A stretch of DNA of 64,000 nucleotides from Gammaproteobacteria bacterium. GTDB lineage: Bacteria; Pseudomonadota; Gammaproteobacteria; HK1. Location of the stretch: positions 186,001 through 250,000 of the forward strand of contig JAJFJU010000015.1 in NCBI GenBank assembly GCA_021773645.1, given 5' to 3'. The notes under the pieces were generated by a model. The model had not been told where the DNA came from and ran no database searches. It saw only the letters and a program-made list of their open reading frames with translations. Of the stretch, positions 8,620-19,439 are shown one piece after another (positions within the stretch are counted from its first letter, which is position 1; every line of letters starts with the position of its first letter). Position numbers and translations under genes: made by a program.

Positions 8620-10818
8620 TCACGAATAGAGCAGAGCTTCCTTAGGGGTGAGGGTGAGTACCAGTCCACCCAGGGGCGGCAGGCTCATGAGCAGGGAATC
8701 GGGACGGCCCATCCAGGAGATGCCATCAGTGTGTAGCAGGCCACCATTGCCAACCTCGCTGCCACCGTAATAGGCGGAGTCCGAGTTAAATATCTCCCGG
8801 TAGGCACCGGATTCAGGCACGCCTATACGGTAGCCATGGCGCGGCACCGGGGTGAAATTCAATATCACAATGGAATATTGATCCTCGGAACGCCGCAGCC
8901 AGCTGACTATGGACTGTGAGGCGTCGTGGCAGTCAATCCACTCAAAGCCATCGGCATCGAAATCACGGGCATGCAGCGATGGCCGCTCTCGATACAATCC
9001 GTTGAGATCAGAGATTAGCGTCTGCAGACCCGCGTGTAGCGGATGGGCCATGAGCTCCCAGTCCAGCGCCTCTTTGTGATTCCATTCCTTCCATTGGCCA
9101 AATTCACTGCCCATAAACAGCAGTTTTTTGCCAGGATAAGTCCACATGTAGGTATAGAGCAGGCGTAGATTGGCGTGCCGCTGCCAATCATCCCCGGGCA
9201 TCTTAGTGAGCATCGAGCCTTTGCCGTGCACCACCTCATCGTGGGAGAAGGGGAGTACAAAATTTTCCGTAAAGGCGTAAAGCAGGCCGAAGGTGAGGTG
9301 ATCGTGGTGGTAACTGCGGTGTACTGGCTCGTTTTGCAGATAGGCGAGACTGTCATGCATCCAGCCCATATTCCATTTCATGCTAAAACCAAGCCCTCCC
9401 AGCCAAGTAGGGCGGGTCACTTGTGGCCAGGCGGTGGATTCCTCGGCGATCATCACACTACCCGGATGCTGCTCGTGGGTGACGCTGTTGAGCTCACGCA
9501 GGAAATCGATGGCCTCAAGATTCTCATTGCCGCCATAACGATTGGGTAGCCAATCTCCTGCTTCACGCGAGTAGTCGAGGTAAATCATAGAGGCCACGGC
9601 ATCCACCCGCAGGCCATCAATATGGAATTCTTCCAGCCAATAGATGGCGCTGGATAGCAGAAAGTTTTTCACCTCTTTGCGACCATAGTTGAAAATCAAC
9701 GTGCCCCAGTCGCGGTGTTCGCCTAGACGCGGATCCTCGTGTTCATACAAAGCGCTGCCATCATATTGAGCAAGTGCATGTCTGTCTTTGGGGAAATGTG
9801 CGGGTGCCCAGTCGAGAATCACCCCAAGACCGGCACAGTGGCATTGATCCACAAAGAAGCGGAAATCATCGGGGCTACCAAAGCGGCTGCTGGGTGCGTA
9901 ATAACCAGTGGTCTGATAACCCCAGGAATCATCCAACGGATGCTCGGTGATAGGTAATAATTCGATGTGGGTGAAGTTCAGCCCACAGACGTAAGGAATT
10001 AGTTGTTCAGCTAGCTCGCGGTAATTGAGATAGCCACCATCTGCATCGAGCCGCCAGGAACCGAGATGCAATTCGTAGACCGACATGGGGCGTTTAAGCC
10101 ACTCTTCTTCGGCCCGCGCTGTTATCCATGCGTCATCCTGCCAGCGGTGCCGGGGCACTTCTGCGACCAGCGCAGCCGTCTTCGGCCTTAACTCGAAGAA
10201 GTTTCCATAAGGATCTGTTTTTTCTATTATATCTCCGCTGCTTGAACTGCGGATCTCAAATTTATAGTGATCCCCAGGGCAGAGTCCTGGCAGGAATAAT
10301 TCCCACACCCCGCTGGCACCGCGGGCACGCATGGGATGGATGCGCCCATCCCAGTTGTTGAAATTGCCAATGACGCTGACGCGTTCGGCATTGGGAGCCC
10401 AAGTGGCAAATAACACGCCCTCAATACCGTCACTGCTGTGCGGATGGGCACCGAGAAAACGATAGGCGTGCCAGTGGCTTCCTTCGGCATAAAGATGCAG
10501 GTCAAAATCCTCAATTTGAGGGGGAAAGCAATAGGGGTCGTAATAGCTGAATATCTGACCATCACCTAGTTGAAAGCTGAGCTGGTAACGCTCTGGAAGA
10601 GCTGTCGTTTTTCCCTTCCATTCAAAAAAATCGGTATCACCAAGGCGTTGCAGGGATTCCCCATTTTCCAGAGTAATAGCGGCCACCGCCGGCCGGTATA
10701 CTCGGACCAACACGTCTTTTCCTGTCGGGTGGAGTCCAAGTACATTGAAAGGATCATGGTGACGGCCCTCAGCGATGCGCTGCAGGGAGGCGGGGCTGTG
10801 AGGGGCTTTTCTAGGCAC
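8620..10818 (-). CDS. glgB: 1,4-alpha-glucan branching enzyme, GH13
   Basis: Introduces alpha-1,6 branches into glycogen. The 732-aa protein has two N-terminal beta-sandwich (CBM48-type) regions (about 1-230) and a GH13 barrel. Catalytic-site motifs are [10 protein letters not shown] (nucleophile Asp), [10 protein letters not shown] (acid/base Glu) and [12 protein letters not shown] (transition-state Asp). Length matches GlgB of gammaproteobacteria (about 730). The start is GTG at 10818 (MPRKAPH). It precedes glgA on the minus strand and diverges from glgC across 280 bp, so the synthesis genes may be co-regulated from that intergenic region. Confidence 0.96.
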   Translation of the reverse strand: MPRKAPHSPASLQRIAEGRHHDPFNVLGLHPTGKDVLVRVYRPAVAAITLENGESLQRLGDTDFFEWKGKTTALPERYQLSFQLGDGQIFSYYDPYCFPPQIEDFDLHLYAEGSHWHAYRFLGAHPHSSDGIEGVLFATWAPNAERVSVIGNFNNWDGRIHPMRARGASGVWELFLPGLCPGDHYKFEIRSSSSGDIIEKTDPYGNFFELRPKTAALVAEVPRHRWQDDAWITARAEEEWLKRPMSVYELHLGSWRLDADGGYLNYRELAEQLIPYVCGLNFTHIELLPITEHPLDDSWGYQTTGYYAPSSRFGSPDDFRFFVDQCHCAGLGVILDWAPAHFPKDRHALAQYDGSALYEHEDPRLGEHRDWGTLIFNYGRKEVKNFLLSSAIYWLEEFHIDGLRVDAVASMIYLDYSREAGDWLPNRYGGNENLEAIDFLRELNSVTHEQHPGSVMIAEESTAWPQVTRPTWLGGLGFSMKWNMGWMHDSLAYLQNEPVHRSYHHDHLTFGLLYAFTENFVLPFSHDEVVHGKGSMLTKMPGDDWQRHANLRLLYTYMWTYPGKKLLFMGSEFGQWKEWNHKEALDWELMAHPLHAGLQTLISDLNGLYRERPSLHARDFDADGFEWIDCHDASQSIVSWLRRSEDQYSIVILNFTPVPRHGYRIGVPESGAYREIFNSDSAYYGGSEVGNGGLLHTDGISWMGRPDSLLMSLPPLGGLVLTLTPKEALLYS

Positions 10819-11098
10819 GTAAGACCTTGTTTTTTAGCAGCGTATACATAGCGGAGATGCTAACATATCGACCCAGAACGAGAGTCGATAAATCATCCCC
10901 CTTAAAGGACTCTAACGGCAATAACATCACCATTTCGAGAGCCGATGCAACCCGCCTGGCGGCGTTGCTCATCGGTTGAATAGAGTGGCTATTCGTCCTC
11001 CTCGCGCCTTGCCAGTCGGGCACCTCGATATCTGGAAATGGCAACGTTATTACCGTTCGAGACCTAAGCAATGGAATGGCGTCGGGTAACCGAGGCCG
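10819..11098. other. Divergent glgB/glgC intergenic region, no recognised gene
   Basis: These 280 bp separate divergent glgB and glgC and should hold both promoters. One frame on the minus strand stays open for about 100 codons across it and ends inside glgB. I recognise no family in that translation and it has no convincing ribosome site, so I do not call it a gene. No strong hairpin or operator was evident. Confidence 0.4.
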
Positions 11099-12379
11099 AT
11101 GTTGGCTATGAAAGAATATCACTCCCCCCGTTTTGTCAGCCGCATTACTCAGGAAACACTGGCGCTGGTGCTAGCCGGTGGACGTGGTGCTCGACTCAAA
11201 CAACTGACCAACTGGCGTACTAAACCAGCGGTTAGTTTTGGTGGAAAATTCCGCATTATCGATTTTTCCCTTTCTAATTGCGTTAATTCAGGGATCCGCC
11301 GTATCGCGGTGCTGACCCAGTACAAATCTCATTCCCTAATTCGCCATCTGCAGCGCGGTTGGAGTTTTCTGCGTGCAGAGCTGGATGAATTCGTGGAGAT
11401 CTTCCCCGCCTCGCAACGGTTAGAAAGCCACTGGTATCAGGGTACTGCCGATGCGGTCTACCAGAATCTCGATATCCTCAGAAACCTCGATCCTAAATAT
11501 GTACTAATCCTTGCCGGCGATCATGTTTACAAGATGGATTACGGTCCCATGTTGGCCTTTCATGTGGAGAGCGGGGCGGATATGACCATTGCTTGCATGG
11601 AGGTGCCCATTGATGAGGCGCGAGCCTTTGGGGTGATGGGGGTGGATGACGAGCATCGCATTAGCAGTTTCAGCGAGAAACCGGACAATCCCGCACCGGT
11701 ACCCGGAAAAACCGATGTTGCCCTGGCCTCTATGGGGATCTACGTCTTCAACACAGATTTTCTCTACGAGCAGCTCATCAAGGATGCCGATATGCCGCGT
11801 TCCAGTCGCGACTTTGGTAAGGACATCATCCCCTCGGTAATCGAAAAATATCGGGTTATGGCCTATCCCTTTCAGGGGGTGCGCCCGAACCGCCCAGCCT
11901 ATTGGCGGGACGTGGGTACCGTGGATGCCTTCTGGGAGGCCAATATGGAACTGGTCACTATCACCCCAGTGCTTAATCTCTACGATACTGAATGGCCCAT
12001 CTGGACCTACCAGCAGCAGTTACCGCCGGCTAAGTTCATCTTCGACGAGGACGAAGGACGCCGCGGTATGGCAGTCGATTCCATGGTCTCTGGAGGTTGT
12101 CTCATCTCTGGCGCAAAGATTTGTCGCAGCCTGTTGTCTTCCCAAGTGGAAGTGCATTCCTATTCATCGGTGACCGATACCGTCGTGCTACCCGGTGTCA
12201 CTATTGGTTCCCGTTGCCGGATCAACAAAGCTGTGATTGATCGTGGTTGTGATATTCCCACCGGAACGGTTATTGGCGAGGACCCGGAGGAGGATGCTGC
12301 CCGTTTTTACCGGACTGAAAACGGCGTGGTGCTGGTAACCCCGGAAATGCTTGGGCAGGAGACCCACTTTGTCCGCTGA
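11099..12379 (+). CDS. glgC: Glucose-1-phosphate adenylyltransferase
   Basis: Makes ADP-glucose from glucose 1-phosphate and ATP, the committed and usually allosteric step of glycogen synthesis. The 426-aa protein has the nucleotidyltransferase signature [13 protein letters not shown], the substrate-site [21 protein letters not shown], and [18 protein letters not shown] left-handed beta-helix C-terminal domain is expected from the [16 protein letters not shown] repeats. GAGG lies just before ATG 11099; ATG 11108 is an alternative. Its 3' end overlaps the next gene, making it first in a glgC-GH57-malQ-pgi operon. Confidence 0.96.
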   Translation: MLAMKEYHSPRFVSRITQETLALVLAGGRGARLKQLTNWRTKPAVSFGGKFRIIDFSLSNCVNSGIRRIAVLTQYKSHSLIRHLQRGWSFLRAELDEFVEIFPASQRLESHWYQGTADAVYQNLDILRNLDPKYVLILAGDHVYKMDYGPMLAFHVESGADMTIACMEVPIDEARAFGVMGVDDEHRISSFSEKPDNPAPVPGKTDVALASMGIYVFNTDFLYEQLIKDADMPRSSRDFGKDIIPSVIEKYRVMAYPFQGVRPNRPAYWRDVGTVDAFWEANMELVTITPVLNLYDTEWPIWTYQQQLPPAKFIFDEDEGRRGMAVDSMVSGGCLISGAKICRSLLSSQVEVHSYSSVTDTVVLPGVTIGSRCRINKAVIDRGCDIPTGTVIGEDPEEDAARFYRTENGVVLVTPEMLGQETHFVR

Positions 12380-14075
12380 TAATCGTCTTAAAGTTGTCCT
12401 GTGCTGGCATATGCATCAACCGGAATATCGTGATCTCATCAGTGGCGAATATCAGTTGCCTTGGGTTTATCTGCACACTATCAAGGATTACGTGGATATG
12501 GTGGCGCATATCGAGGCCAATCCCGAGGCCCGGGCGGTGGTCAATTTTGCCCCCGTGTTACTGGACCAGATAGCCGATTACGCCACTCAGGTCAGTCAGT
12601 TTCTTCATAACGGTAATGCCATTCGTGACCCGCTGCTGGCGGCGCTGAATACCCCGGCGCTCCCGGTGGATCGGGAGCACCGCTTATTTCTCATCAAGTC
12701 CTGCCTGCGGGCCAATGAAGAACGCCTAATCCAGCGCTTTCCCGCCTATCAGCGGTTGGTAGATATGGCCTCGTGGTTGATGAAAAACCCTGAGCATATC
12801 GATTATATGGATGAGCAATATCTTGCTGATCTGCTGGTTTGGTATCACCTGGCGTGGCTAGGAGAAACCGTACGCCGTACGGATCAACGGGCCAAGTTAC
12901 TGACCAAGAAGGGACGTATTTTTAGTCTGCGCGATCGCCAGGAATTATTGGAACTCATCGGTGAGTTGCTCTGCGGGTTAATAGAACGCTATCGCAAGAT
13001 GCAGGAAGCCGGGCGTATTGAGCTTTCCATTACCCCCTATGCCCATCCCATCATGCCGTTGATGCAGGATTTCAAGAGTGCCCGGGAGGCCCTGCCCGAT
13101 AGCCCGTTGCCATTGGCCGAGGCCTGCCCCGAGGGCAATGAACGGGTGGCCTGGCACCTGGTGGAGGCCAAAAAGAGCTTTAAGCACTATTTTGACCGCG
13201 CGCCAACCGGTTGCTGGCCATCGGAAGGCGGGGTGAGTGTCGATACCCTTAAACTGATTGAAGAGCACGGCTTTAGCTGGGCTGCGACTGGGGAAGCGGT
13301 GCTACATAACAGCCTCCGGGACTCGGGTATCGAAGGTGCCGATTGGGCGGATCATCTGCACCGTCCCTGTAAGCCCGCTGAGGGTGGGGTGCCGTGCTTC
13401 TTTCGCTCTGATCATCTCTCCGATCTTATCGGTTTCAAGTTTTCCACCTGGCATGCCGACGATGCCGTGGGCAACTTAGTGGAGCAGCTAGAAAATCTGG
13501 CGGCGGAATGTGATCAGCCCGGGGAGCGCGTGGTTTCTATCATCATGGATGGGGAAAATGCCTGGGAGTATTACCCGGAGAATGGCTTTTACTTCCTTGA
13601 TGCCTTGTATCGCCGTTTGGGCTCTCATCCCGATCTGGAGCTGACCACCTTCTCGGGCTGTCTCGAAGGGAAGATGCCCGTCATGCCGCTGAAAAAATTA
13701 GTCGCCGGTAGCTGGGTCTATGGCAGCTTTTCCACCTGGATCGGTGATCAGGACAAGAATCGTGGCTGGGACATGCTGGCCGAGGCGGAGATCGCCTTTG
13801 CCCACGCGGAAAAGGCTGGGAAATTATCAAATAAGGATATCGAGGCCGCACGCTGGCAATTGGCGGCCTGTGAGGGCTCGGACTGGTTCTGGTGGTTTGG
13901 TGATTACAATCCCGCGGAATCGGTGCGTGATTTTGACCATCTCTATCGCCTGCATCTGGGCAATCTCTACCACTTGCTACGTGTCGACCGGCCGGAATAT
14001 CTCTCCCATGCCTTCAGTCATGGCGGCGGTGAACCTGCCTCCGGCGGCACCATGCGCCGGGGAACAGAAGAATAA
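12369..14075 (+). CDS. Glycoside hydrolase family 57 alpha-glucan enzyme
   Basis: A GH57 enzyme acting on alpha-glucans, probably an amylase or 4-alpha-glucanotransferase-type activity; the exact specificity cannot be read from sequence. The GH57 conserved regions appear in order: [34 protein letters not shown] (nucleophile Glu), [12 protein letters not shown] (acid/base Asp) and [21 protein letters not shown] chose the TTG at 12369 because AGGAG lies 7 nt upstream; an in-frame TTG at 12351 would lengthen it by 6 residues. With this start it is 568 aa and overlaps glgC by 11 bp. malQ follows 34 bp later. Confidence 0.88.
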   Translation: MSADNRLKVVLCWHMHQPEYRDLISGEYQLPWVYLHTIKDYVDMVAHIEANPEARAVVNFAPVLLDQIADYATQVSQFLHNGNAIRDPLLAALNTPALPVDREHRLFLIKSCLRANEERLIQRFPAYQRLVDMASWLMKNPEHIDYMDEQYLADLLVWYHLAWLGETVRRTDQRAKLLTKKGRIFSLRDRQELLELIGELLCGLIERYRKMQEAGRIELSITPYAHPIMPLMQDFKSAREALPDSPLPLAEACPEGNERVAWHLVEAKKSFKHYFDRAPTGCWPSEGGVSVDTLKLIEEHGFSWAATGEAVLHNSLRDSGIEGADWADHLHRPCKPAEGGVPCFFRSDHLSDLIGFKFSTWHADDAVGNLVEQLENLAAECDQPGERVVSIIMDGENAWEYYPENGFYFLDALYRRLGSHPDLELTTFSGCLEGKMPVMPLKKLVAGSWVYGSFSTWIGDQDKNRGWDMLAEAEIAFAHAEKAGKLSNKDIEAARWQLAACEGSDWFWWFGDYNPAESVRDFDHLYRLHLGNLYHLLRVDRPEYLSHAFSHGGGEPASGGTMRRGTEE

Positions 14076-14109
14076 TTTCACCTGCTGAAAGCCGGTTTAA
14101 GGAACCTTA

Positions 14110-15585
14110 ATGACCACCAGGACGGTATTGGACCAGCGCCGCGCTGGTGTACTTTTGCATCCCACCTCTCTGCCGGGCCCCTATGAGCTGGGGGATATTG
14201 GCGAGAGTGCCTTTCATTTTGCCGGCTTTCTGCGCGACTGTGGCTTCAGCGTCTGGCAGACCTTGCCCCTAGGGCCACCGTGCAGTCATCTCTCGCCCTA
14301 CAAATGCAAATCTGCCCATGCTGGCAACCCTGCGCTGATTAGCCTGCAGGCACTGGCAGATGATGGCCTGCTGGAATCCAGTCAACTAAAACAGGGAAAG
14401 AAAGCCCACAGTACCTTTCGTCGGCAATTGCTGGATAGTGCCGGGCAGAATTTTCGTGCCCATGCGGGAGCCGAAGAGAGGGCCGCACTGGAGACTTTTG
14501 AAGCCGAAAATAGTCTCTGGCTGAATGATTTTGCCTCCTATACCGCTCTCCAACATGCGCATAAATCCAAAGCCTGGTGGCAATGGCCTGCTGCGCTACG
14601 TGATCGCAAGCCCAGTGCCCTGAGTAAGGCCCAGAAAGAACTTAGTGAGGAGATTGCTAGCCAGCGTTTTCAGCAATTCATCTTCTTTCAGCAGTGGTTA
14701 CGGCTGAAGGCCCACGTTAATCAGATGGGGATCCAGTTATTCGGTGATATGCCTTTGTTTGTCGCTGAGGATAGCGCCGAGGTGTGGGCCGGTCGCCATC
14801 AGTTTCGTATTGACCGGCGAGGCCGTCTGGAAGTGGTGGCCGGTGTGCCGCCGGATTATTTTTCCGCGGACGGCCAGCGCTGGGGCAATCCCCATTATCA
14901 CTGGCCGCATATGGAGGCCGAGGGCTTTCGCTGGTGGATCGAGCGCATGCGCACCCAGCTCAAGTTATTCGACCTGGTGCGTATCGATCATTTCCGTGGT
15001 CTGGAGGCGCAGTGGGAAATCCCTGCGGGCGCCAAGACTGCGCGTGAAGGGGAATGGGTAAAAGGTAGGGGAGAGGCCCTGCTTAGTGCCCTGCAAGCAC
15101 ATTTTCCTCAGCTGCCCCTGGTGGCGGAGGACCTGGGCCACATTACTCCCGAGGTCCACGTCCTGCGTGAGAATTTTGGCCTGCCCGGTATGCAGGTATT
15201 ACAGTTCGCCTTTGACGGTCATCCGGAAAACCCTTACCTGCCGCACAATCACGAGCCTGATAGCGTGGTATACACTGGCACCCACGATAACAATACCAGT
15301 GCTGGCTGGTTTTCAGAGCAGGACAAAGCGGGCCGTGCAAGGGTTTGTGCGTACCTTGATGTAGCCCCGGAACAGATGCCAAAAGCGCTGGTTCGTACCG
15401 CTCTTTCTTCGGTATGTCGTTTGGCGATGATCCCCATGCAGGATCTACTGGAATTGGGGACGGAACACCGCATGAATGTTCCCGGCACCACCAAAGGCAA
15501 CTGGGCGTGGCGTTTTTCCTGGGATCAGGTTCCAGCAGAATTGGCTAAGCGCATGCATGGACTGATCAAGCTCTACGGACGCTAA
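14110..15585 (+). CDS. malQ: 4-alpha-glucanotransferase (amylomaltase), GH77
   Basis: Disproportionates maltooligosaccharides, moving glucan segments and releasing glucose. The 491-aa GH77 protein has the family start GVLLHPTSLPGPYELGDIG, VRIDHFRGLEAQWEIPAG with the catalytic nucleophile Asp, VAEDLGHITPEV with the acid/base Glu, and YTGTHDNNTSAGW. It is the short (about 500 aa) plant/Thermus-like type, not the long enteric form. AAGGA precedes the start. It sits between the GH57 gene and pgi in one operon, consistent with recycling short glucans left by GlgP and GH57. Confidence 0.95.
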   Translation: MTTRTVLDQRRAGVLLHPTSLPGPYELGDIGESAFHFAGFLRDCGFSVWQTLPLGPPCSHLSPYKCKSAHAGNPALISLQALADDGLLESSQLKQGKKAHSTFRRQLLDSAGQNFRAHAGAEERAALETFEAENSLWLNDFASYTALQHAHKSKAWWQWPAALRDRKPSALSKAQKELSEEIASQRFQQFIFFQQWLRLKAHVNQMGIQLFGDMPLFVAEDSAEVWAGRHQFRIDRRGRLEVVAGVPPDYFSADGQRWGNPHYHWPHMEAEGFRWWIERMRTQLKLFDLVRIDHFRGLEAQWEIPAGAKTAREGEWVKGRGEALLSALQAHFPQLPLVAEDLGHITPEVHVLRENFGLPGMQVLQFAFDGHPENPYLPHNHEPDSVVYTGTHDNNTSAGWFSEQDKAGRARVCAYLDVAPEQMPKALVRTALSSVCRLAMIPMQDLLELGTEHRMNVPGTTKGNWAWRFSWDQVPAELAKRMHGLIKLYGR

Positions 15586-15597
15586 AAGCTGACATAT

Positions 15598-17265
15598 ATG
15601 GATAAACACACACCACTGCCCACCAGCCTGCCAGCTTGGCTGAAGCTGAGTATTCACCAGAGCAAAATTGAAAGACTGCATATGCGGGATCTGTTTGCCG
15701 AGGATCCGGAGCGCTTTCAGCGTTTTTCCGTTGAGGCTTGTGGGTTGTTGCTGGATTACTCAAAAAATCGCATCGTCCCGGAAACCATGGAGCTGTTACT
15801 GGACCTTGCCCAGCAGGTGGAGTTGCCCTGCTGGATCGAGCGCATGTTTTCCGGCTCTCACATTAATAACACAGAGGATCGTGCCGCCCTGCATGTAGCC
15901 TTGCGTCATGGCGGTGAAGACGCTCTACCGGAGGGTGATAATGATGTCATGCCCGCGGTACGGCGGGTATTGGGGAAGATGGATCAGCTCACCGAGGCGG
16001 TGGAAAGTGGTGCCTGGCGCGGGCATACAGGCAAGCGAATCCGTACCATCATCAATATAGGCATTGGTGGCTCAGATCTGGGGCCGGCACTGGTGGTGGA
16101 GGCGCTCGAGCGCTTTCACCACGAGGGTATGCAGGCGCATTTTGTCTCAAATCTCGATTCCTCCCAACTCGACCTGGCACTTGCCCAGTCCGATCCTGAA
16201 AGCACCCTGTTTCTCATTATTTCCAAGAGCTTTACCACCCAGGAAACCATGTGCAATGCGGCCAGCGCGCAATCCTGGTTGATTCAGCATTTGGGTGATC
16301 CTGCCGCTGTTAGCTCACATTTTTTGGCGGTTACCTCGAAGCCGGAACTGGCGATGAAATTCGGTATTGGGCGTGAGAGTATCTTTGAAATGTGGGATTG
16401 GGTGGGTGGTCGCTATTCACTCTGGTCGGCAGTGGGCCTTTCCATCGCCCTGATGGTGGGGATGAAGCGTTTCCGCGAGCTGTTAGCCGGTGCTCATGAG
16501 ATGGATGTACATTTCCGTACTGCTCCGCTAGCTCAAAACTTGCCCGTTATTCTGGGGCTACTGGGGATCTGGTACCGTAATTTTTTCTCAGCTAGCAGTC
16601 ACGCCATCCTGCCCTACGACTATGCCTTGCGTACCTTGCCTCAGTGGGCCGAGCAGGTGGAAATGGAGAGCAACGGCAAGCGTGTGACCCGCAATGGCGA
16701 GACCGTTGATTACGCCACCTGCCCGGTTATTTGGGGGGCCTCTGGTAATAATGGCCAACATGCTTTTTTCCAACTGCTACATCAGGGCACGGATCTTATC
16801 CCTGCCGATTTTCTCGCTGCCATCCGCTGCCAGGAGGCCTGGCCCGGTCACGAGGCCGCGCTCATTGCCAATGCCTTGGCGCAAAGTCGCTCGCTAATGG
16901 CGGGGCGTACCGATGAGGAAATGCGTGAGGCACTGCAAGAAAGTGGCCTGGCAGGGGAGGCCTTGGAGGCAATGCTGCCATTTCGGGAATACCCCGGGAA
17001 CCAGCCTAGCAATACCATCCTCTACGAGCGCCTTAATCCTCGTGTACTCGGTACTATTCTCGCCCTCTATGAACATAAGGTCTTTGTTCAGGGCGTTTGT
17101 TGGGGAATTAATTCCTTCGATCAATGGGGCGTGGAGCTGGGCAAGCAGGTAGCCAAAGGCTTGTTGCGGGACATTCAAAGCAAGCAACCAAAACGGGTGC
17201 GTGACGGCTCCACTGTCGGACTCATGGCCTATGTGAAAAGCAAGTCAAGGTGGGGTGTAAAATAA
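15598..17265 (+). CDS. pgi: Glucose-6-phosphate isomerase
   Basis: Interconverts glucose 6-phosphate and fructose 6-phosphate, linking glycogen turnover with glycolysis and gluconeogenesis. The 555-aa protein has INIGIGGSDLGPALV, SKSFTTQET, the GASGNNGQHAFFQLLHQGT signature and WGINSFDQWGVELGKQVA, which contains the conserved Lys-bearing C-terminal motif. Length matches the long bacterial PGI (about 550). It starts 12 bp after malQ, so it is the last gene of the glgC operon, and it converges on the next gene with a 28-bp gap. Confidence 0.97.
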   Translation: MDKHTPLPTSLPAWLKLSIHQSKIERLHMRDLFAEDPERFQRFSVEACGLLLDYSKNRIVPETMELLLDLAQQVELPCWIERMFSGSHINNTEDRAALHVALRHGGEDALPEGDNDVMPAVRRVLGKMDQLTEAVESGAWRGHTGKRIRTIINIGIGGSDLGPALVVEALERFHHEGMQAHFVSNLDSSQLDLALAQSDPESTLFLIISKSFTTQETMCNAASAQSWLIQHLGDPAAVSSHFLAVTSKPELAMKFGIGRESIFEMWDWVGGRYSLWSAVGLSIALMVGMKRFRELLAGAHEMDVHFRTAPLAQNLPVILGLLGIWYRNFFSASSHAILPYDYALRTLPQWAEQVEMESNGKRVTRNGETVDYATCPVIWGASGNNGQHAFFQLLHQGTDLIPADFLAAIRCQEAWPGHEAALIANALAQSRSLMAGRTDEEMREALQESGLAGEALEAMLPFREYPGNQPSNTILYERLNPRVLGTILALYEHKVFVQGVCWGINSFDQWGVELGKQVAKGLLRDIQSKQPKRVRDGSTVGLMAYVKSKSRWGVK

Positions 17266-17293
17266 CTATAAAACAATGGTTTGAAGTTATTAT

Positions 17294-18145
17294 TTAACCC
17301 TTTATATTTCCATTTGTTCGTAATAATAACTGTCCATCCTGGCTCAGGTTATTGCGGTTGAGATTCTTCACGAAAGCAGGGAAATCCAGTGGGTATCCAC
17401 CCCGCAGCTCATGTGCCCGTTGTCGCAGTCCTTTTAGTGACAATTCTGGCGGTGGTTGCCTGAATGCGTAGACCACGATATTGGTGTAGTTTTCCAACGT
17501 TGCACACAGGCTGCCAGCGGAAAAGGCCCGGCGTATGGCCTGCAGGATGGTGGCAAAGTGTTCCGCATCCCGTACCAGCAGGTTGACGCACAACACCCCA
17601 TTCAGGCTCAGACGCTCCCGGCAGTGTTCAAAAAATTCGCTTTGTTCCATCCAGTCTGGAAGCTGTTTGCCATGAAAAACATCCACGAAGATGAGATCGG
17701 CCACCCCGTTTTCCGGGTCTGCAACCATTAGCCGTGCATCCGTTTGGTATATATGAAAAAGCGGGCTTTCCAGTGGTAAATAGAAGAAGCGTTGGGCCAG
17801 CCGAATAACTTCTCCGTGTAGTTCCACCCCGTCCACCCGGGTATCGGGCAGAAACTGCTGGATAAAGCGCACCAGCGCGCCGCCGCCCAGACCCAGTGAC
17901 CACACCCGCCGAGGCTCCGGCTGGAACAGTAGTGCGCACATCATGCGGCGGGTATAAGGAAGCACCAGTTGAGCCGGGTGTTCACGGCACACTGCACTTT
18001 GTACGATGGGGTTGCCGAACTGCAACCAGCGAAATTCTTCGTTTTCCAAAACCTCCAGCCGGTGCCCGGGGATCCCCAGCGCCCAGACGCTGCGCCCACC
18101 TTCCTTAGTGAAGGGGGTATTCAACCATTTATCGGGTGTTTTCAT
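17294..18145 (-). CDS. Spermidine-synthase-like methyltransferase-fold protein
   Basis: A 283-aa class I methyltransferase-fold protein of the spermine/spermidine synthase superfamily. It has the nucleotide-site glycine loop VWSLGLGGGALVRFIQQFLP, an acidic DGVELHGEVIRLA strand end, and DLIFVDVFHGKQLPDW where true spermidine synthases have a catalytic D-x-x-D-P segment. That segment is not preserved here, so polyamine synthesis is doubtful. The gene is not next to speD or other polyamine genes. It diverges from the thiolase gene across 157 bp. The substrate is unknown. Confidence 0.75.
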   Translation of the reverse strand: MKTPDKWLNTPFTKEGGRSVWALGIPGHRLEVLENEEFRWLQFGNPIVQSAVCREHPAQLVLPYTRRMMCALLFQPEPRRVWSLGLGGGALVRFIQQFLPDTRVDGVELHGEVIRLAQRFFYLPLESPLFHIYQTDARLMVADPENGVADLIFVDVFHGKQLPDWMEQSEFFEHCRERLSLNGVLCVNLLVRDAEHFATILQAIRRAFSAGSLCATLENYTNIVVYAFRQPPPELSLKGLRQRAHELRGGYPLDFPAFVKNLNRNNLSQDGQLLLRTNGNIKG

Positions 18146-18302
18146 GGCCGGGAATGCTTGCGGATAGTGGCGTCCGAGTAAAGCCCTATCCGAACCTTGT
18201 GTCCTCTATATGATCAAAGAAAAAACAGGGACATCGATTTCTGTTGCCGGTAATTCCACATAAGCTATATTCAACACACCGTTCGGGAAGGAAGCCATAA
18301 TC

Positions 18303-19439
18303 ATGAATAACGCCGTCATTGCCAGCTACGTCCGTTCCCCTTTTACCCCTGCGACCAAGGGCGATCTCGCCAGGGTGCGCGCCGATGAAATCACCGCTCA
18401 AGTACTGCGCGCGCTGGTGAAAAAGAGTGGCATAGATGCCGCTGACCTGGAAGCCCTGTACCTGGGATGCGCCTTTCCCGAGGGCGAGCAGGGGATGAAT
18501 CTCGCCCGGCTCATCGTTTTCCTGGCGGATCTGCCCCACTCCGTGGCCGGCGTTACGGTGAATCAGTTCTGTGGCTCCTCCATGCAGGCCATCCACATGG
18601 CGGCGGGGGCCATCGCCATAGGTGCTGGAGAGGCCTATCTGTGTGCCGGGGTGGAATCCATGAGCCGGGTACCGATGATGGGCTTTAACCCCATGCCGCA
18701 CCCGGGGTTGGCGAAAGACTATCCGCAGGCCTATGTGGATATGGGGGAAACGGCGGAGATTCTGGGTGAGCGCGAGGATATCTCTCGAGAGGCACAGGAG
18801 GTTTTTGCGGCATCGTCCCAGCAAAAGGCCGCTGCGGCCCAGAGCGCGGGCTATCTGGATGATGAAGTCGTGCCCATTGAAGGTCCTGGAGGGAGCGTCT
18901 CTGCTGATCAGTGTTTACGCCCGGAAACGACTCCCGAGGTACTCGCTGGCCTCAAACCCGCCTTTCGTAAGCAGGGCCGGGTCACTGCGGGCACTTCCTC
19001 ACCACTGACCGACGGGGCTGCTGCAGTGTTGGTATGCAGCGAAGATTACGCCAGCCGAAATGGGCTCAAGCCGTTAGCCCGTATCGTTGCGACCGCCGTG
19101 GCCGGCTGCGAGCCGGAGATCATGGGGATTGGCCCAGTCTGGGCGACTCGCAAGGCCCTCAAACGAGCCGGGCTGGAGGTGGCGGATATAGGCATATGGG
19201 AGCTGAATGAGGCCTTTTCCTCCCAGGCATTGGCCTGTATCAACACGCTCAAATTAGATGAATCCCGGGTGAATCTTGATGGTGGTGCCATCGCTCTGGG
19301 GCATCCATTGGGAGCCACTGGTGCACGCATTACCGGCAAGGTGGCGGCGCTGTTGCAGCGCGAAGGCAAGCGCTACGGGATAGCCACCCAGTGTATCGGT
19401 GGTGGTCAGGGCATCGCCACGGTGTTGGAGCGTTACTGA
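18303..19439 (+). CDS. fadA: Acetyl-CoA acyltransferase (3-ketoacyl-CoA thiolase)
   Basis: Cleaves 3-ketoacyl-CoA with CoA in the last step of beta-oxidation. The 378-aa protein has the nucleophile cysteine in VNQFCGSSMQAIHMA (about residue 90), the NEAFSSQALA loop, the GGAIALGHPLGATGARI signature with the catalytic His, and the C-terminal CIGGGQGIA with the second active-site Cys. AAGGAAG lies ideally before ATG 18303. The stop overlaps the start of the next gene by one base (TGATG), so the thiolase and multifunctional subunit are translationally coupled. The gene order resembles Bacillus fadN-fadA-fadE more than E. coli fadBA. Confidence 0.93.
   Translation: MNNAVIASYVRSPFTPATKGDLARVRADEITAQVLRALVKKSGIDAADLEALYLGCAFPEGEQGMNLARLIVFLADLPHSVAGVTVNQFCGSSMQAIHMAAGAIAIGAGEAYLCAGVESMSRVPMMGFNPMPHPGLAKDYPQAYVDMGETAEILGEREDISREAQEVFAASSQQKAAAAQSAGYLDDEVVPIEGPGGSVSADQCLRPETTPEVLAGLKPAFRKQGRVTAGTSSPLTDGAAAVLVCSEDYASRNGLKPLARIVATAVAGCEPEIMGIGPVWATRKALKRAGLEVADIGIWELNEAFSSQALACINTLKLDESRVNLDGGAIALGHPLGATGARITGKVAALLQREGKRYGIATQCIGGGQGIATVLERY

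Noticed and set aside
10811-11122. 103-codon minus-strand frame in the glgB/glgC intergenic region
   Set aside because: No family recognised, no ribosome site, and it overlaps both glgB and glgC ends. It probably stays open by chance in a regulatory region.
18186-18824. 212-codon minus-strand frame over the thiolase 5' region
   Set aside because: Antisense shadow of fadA, which has complete thiolase signatures and a good ribosome site.
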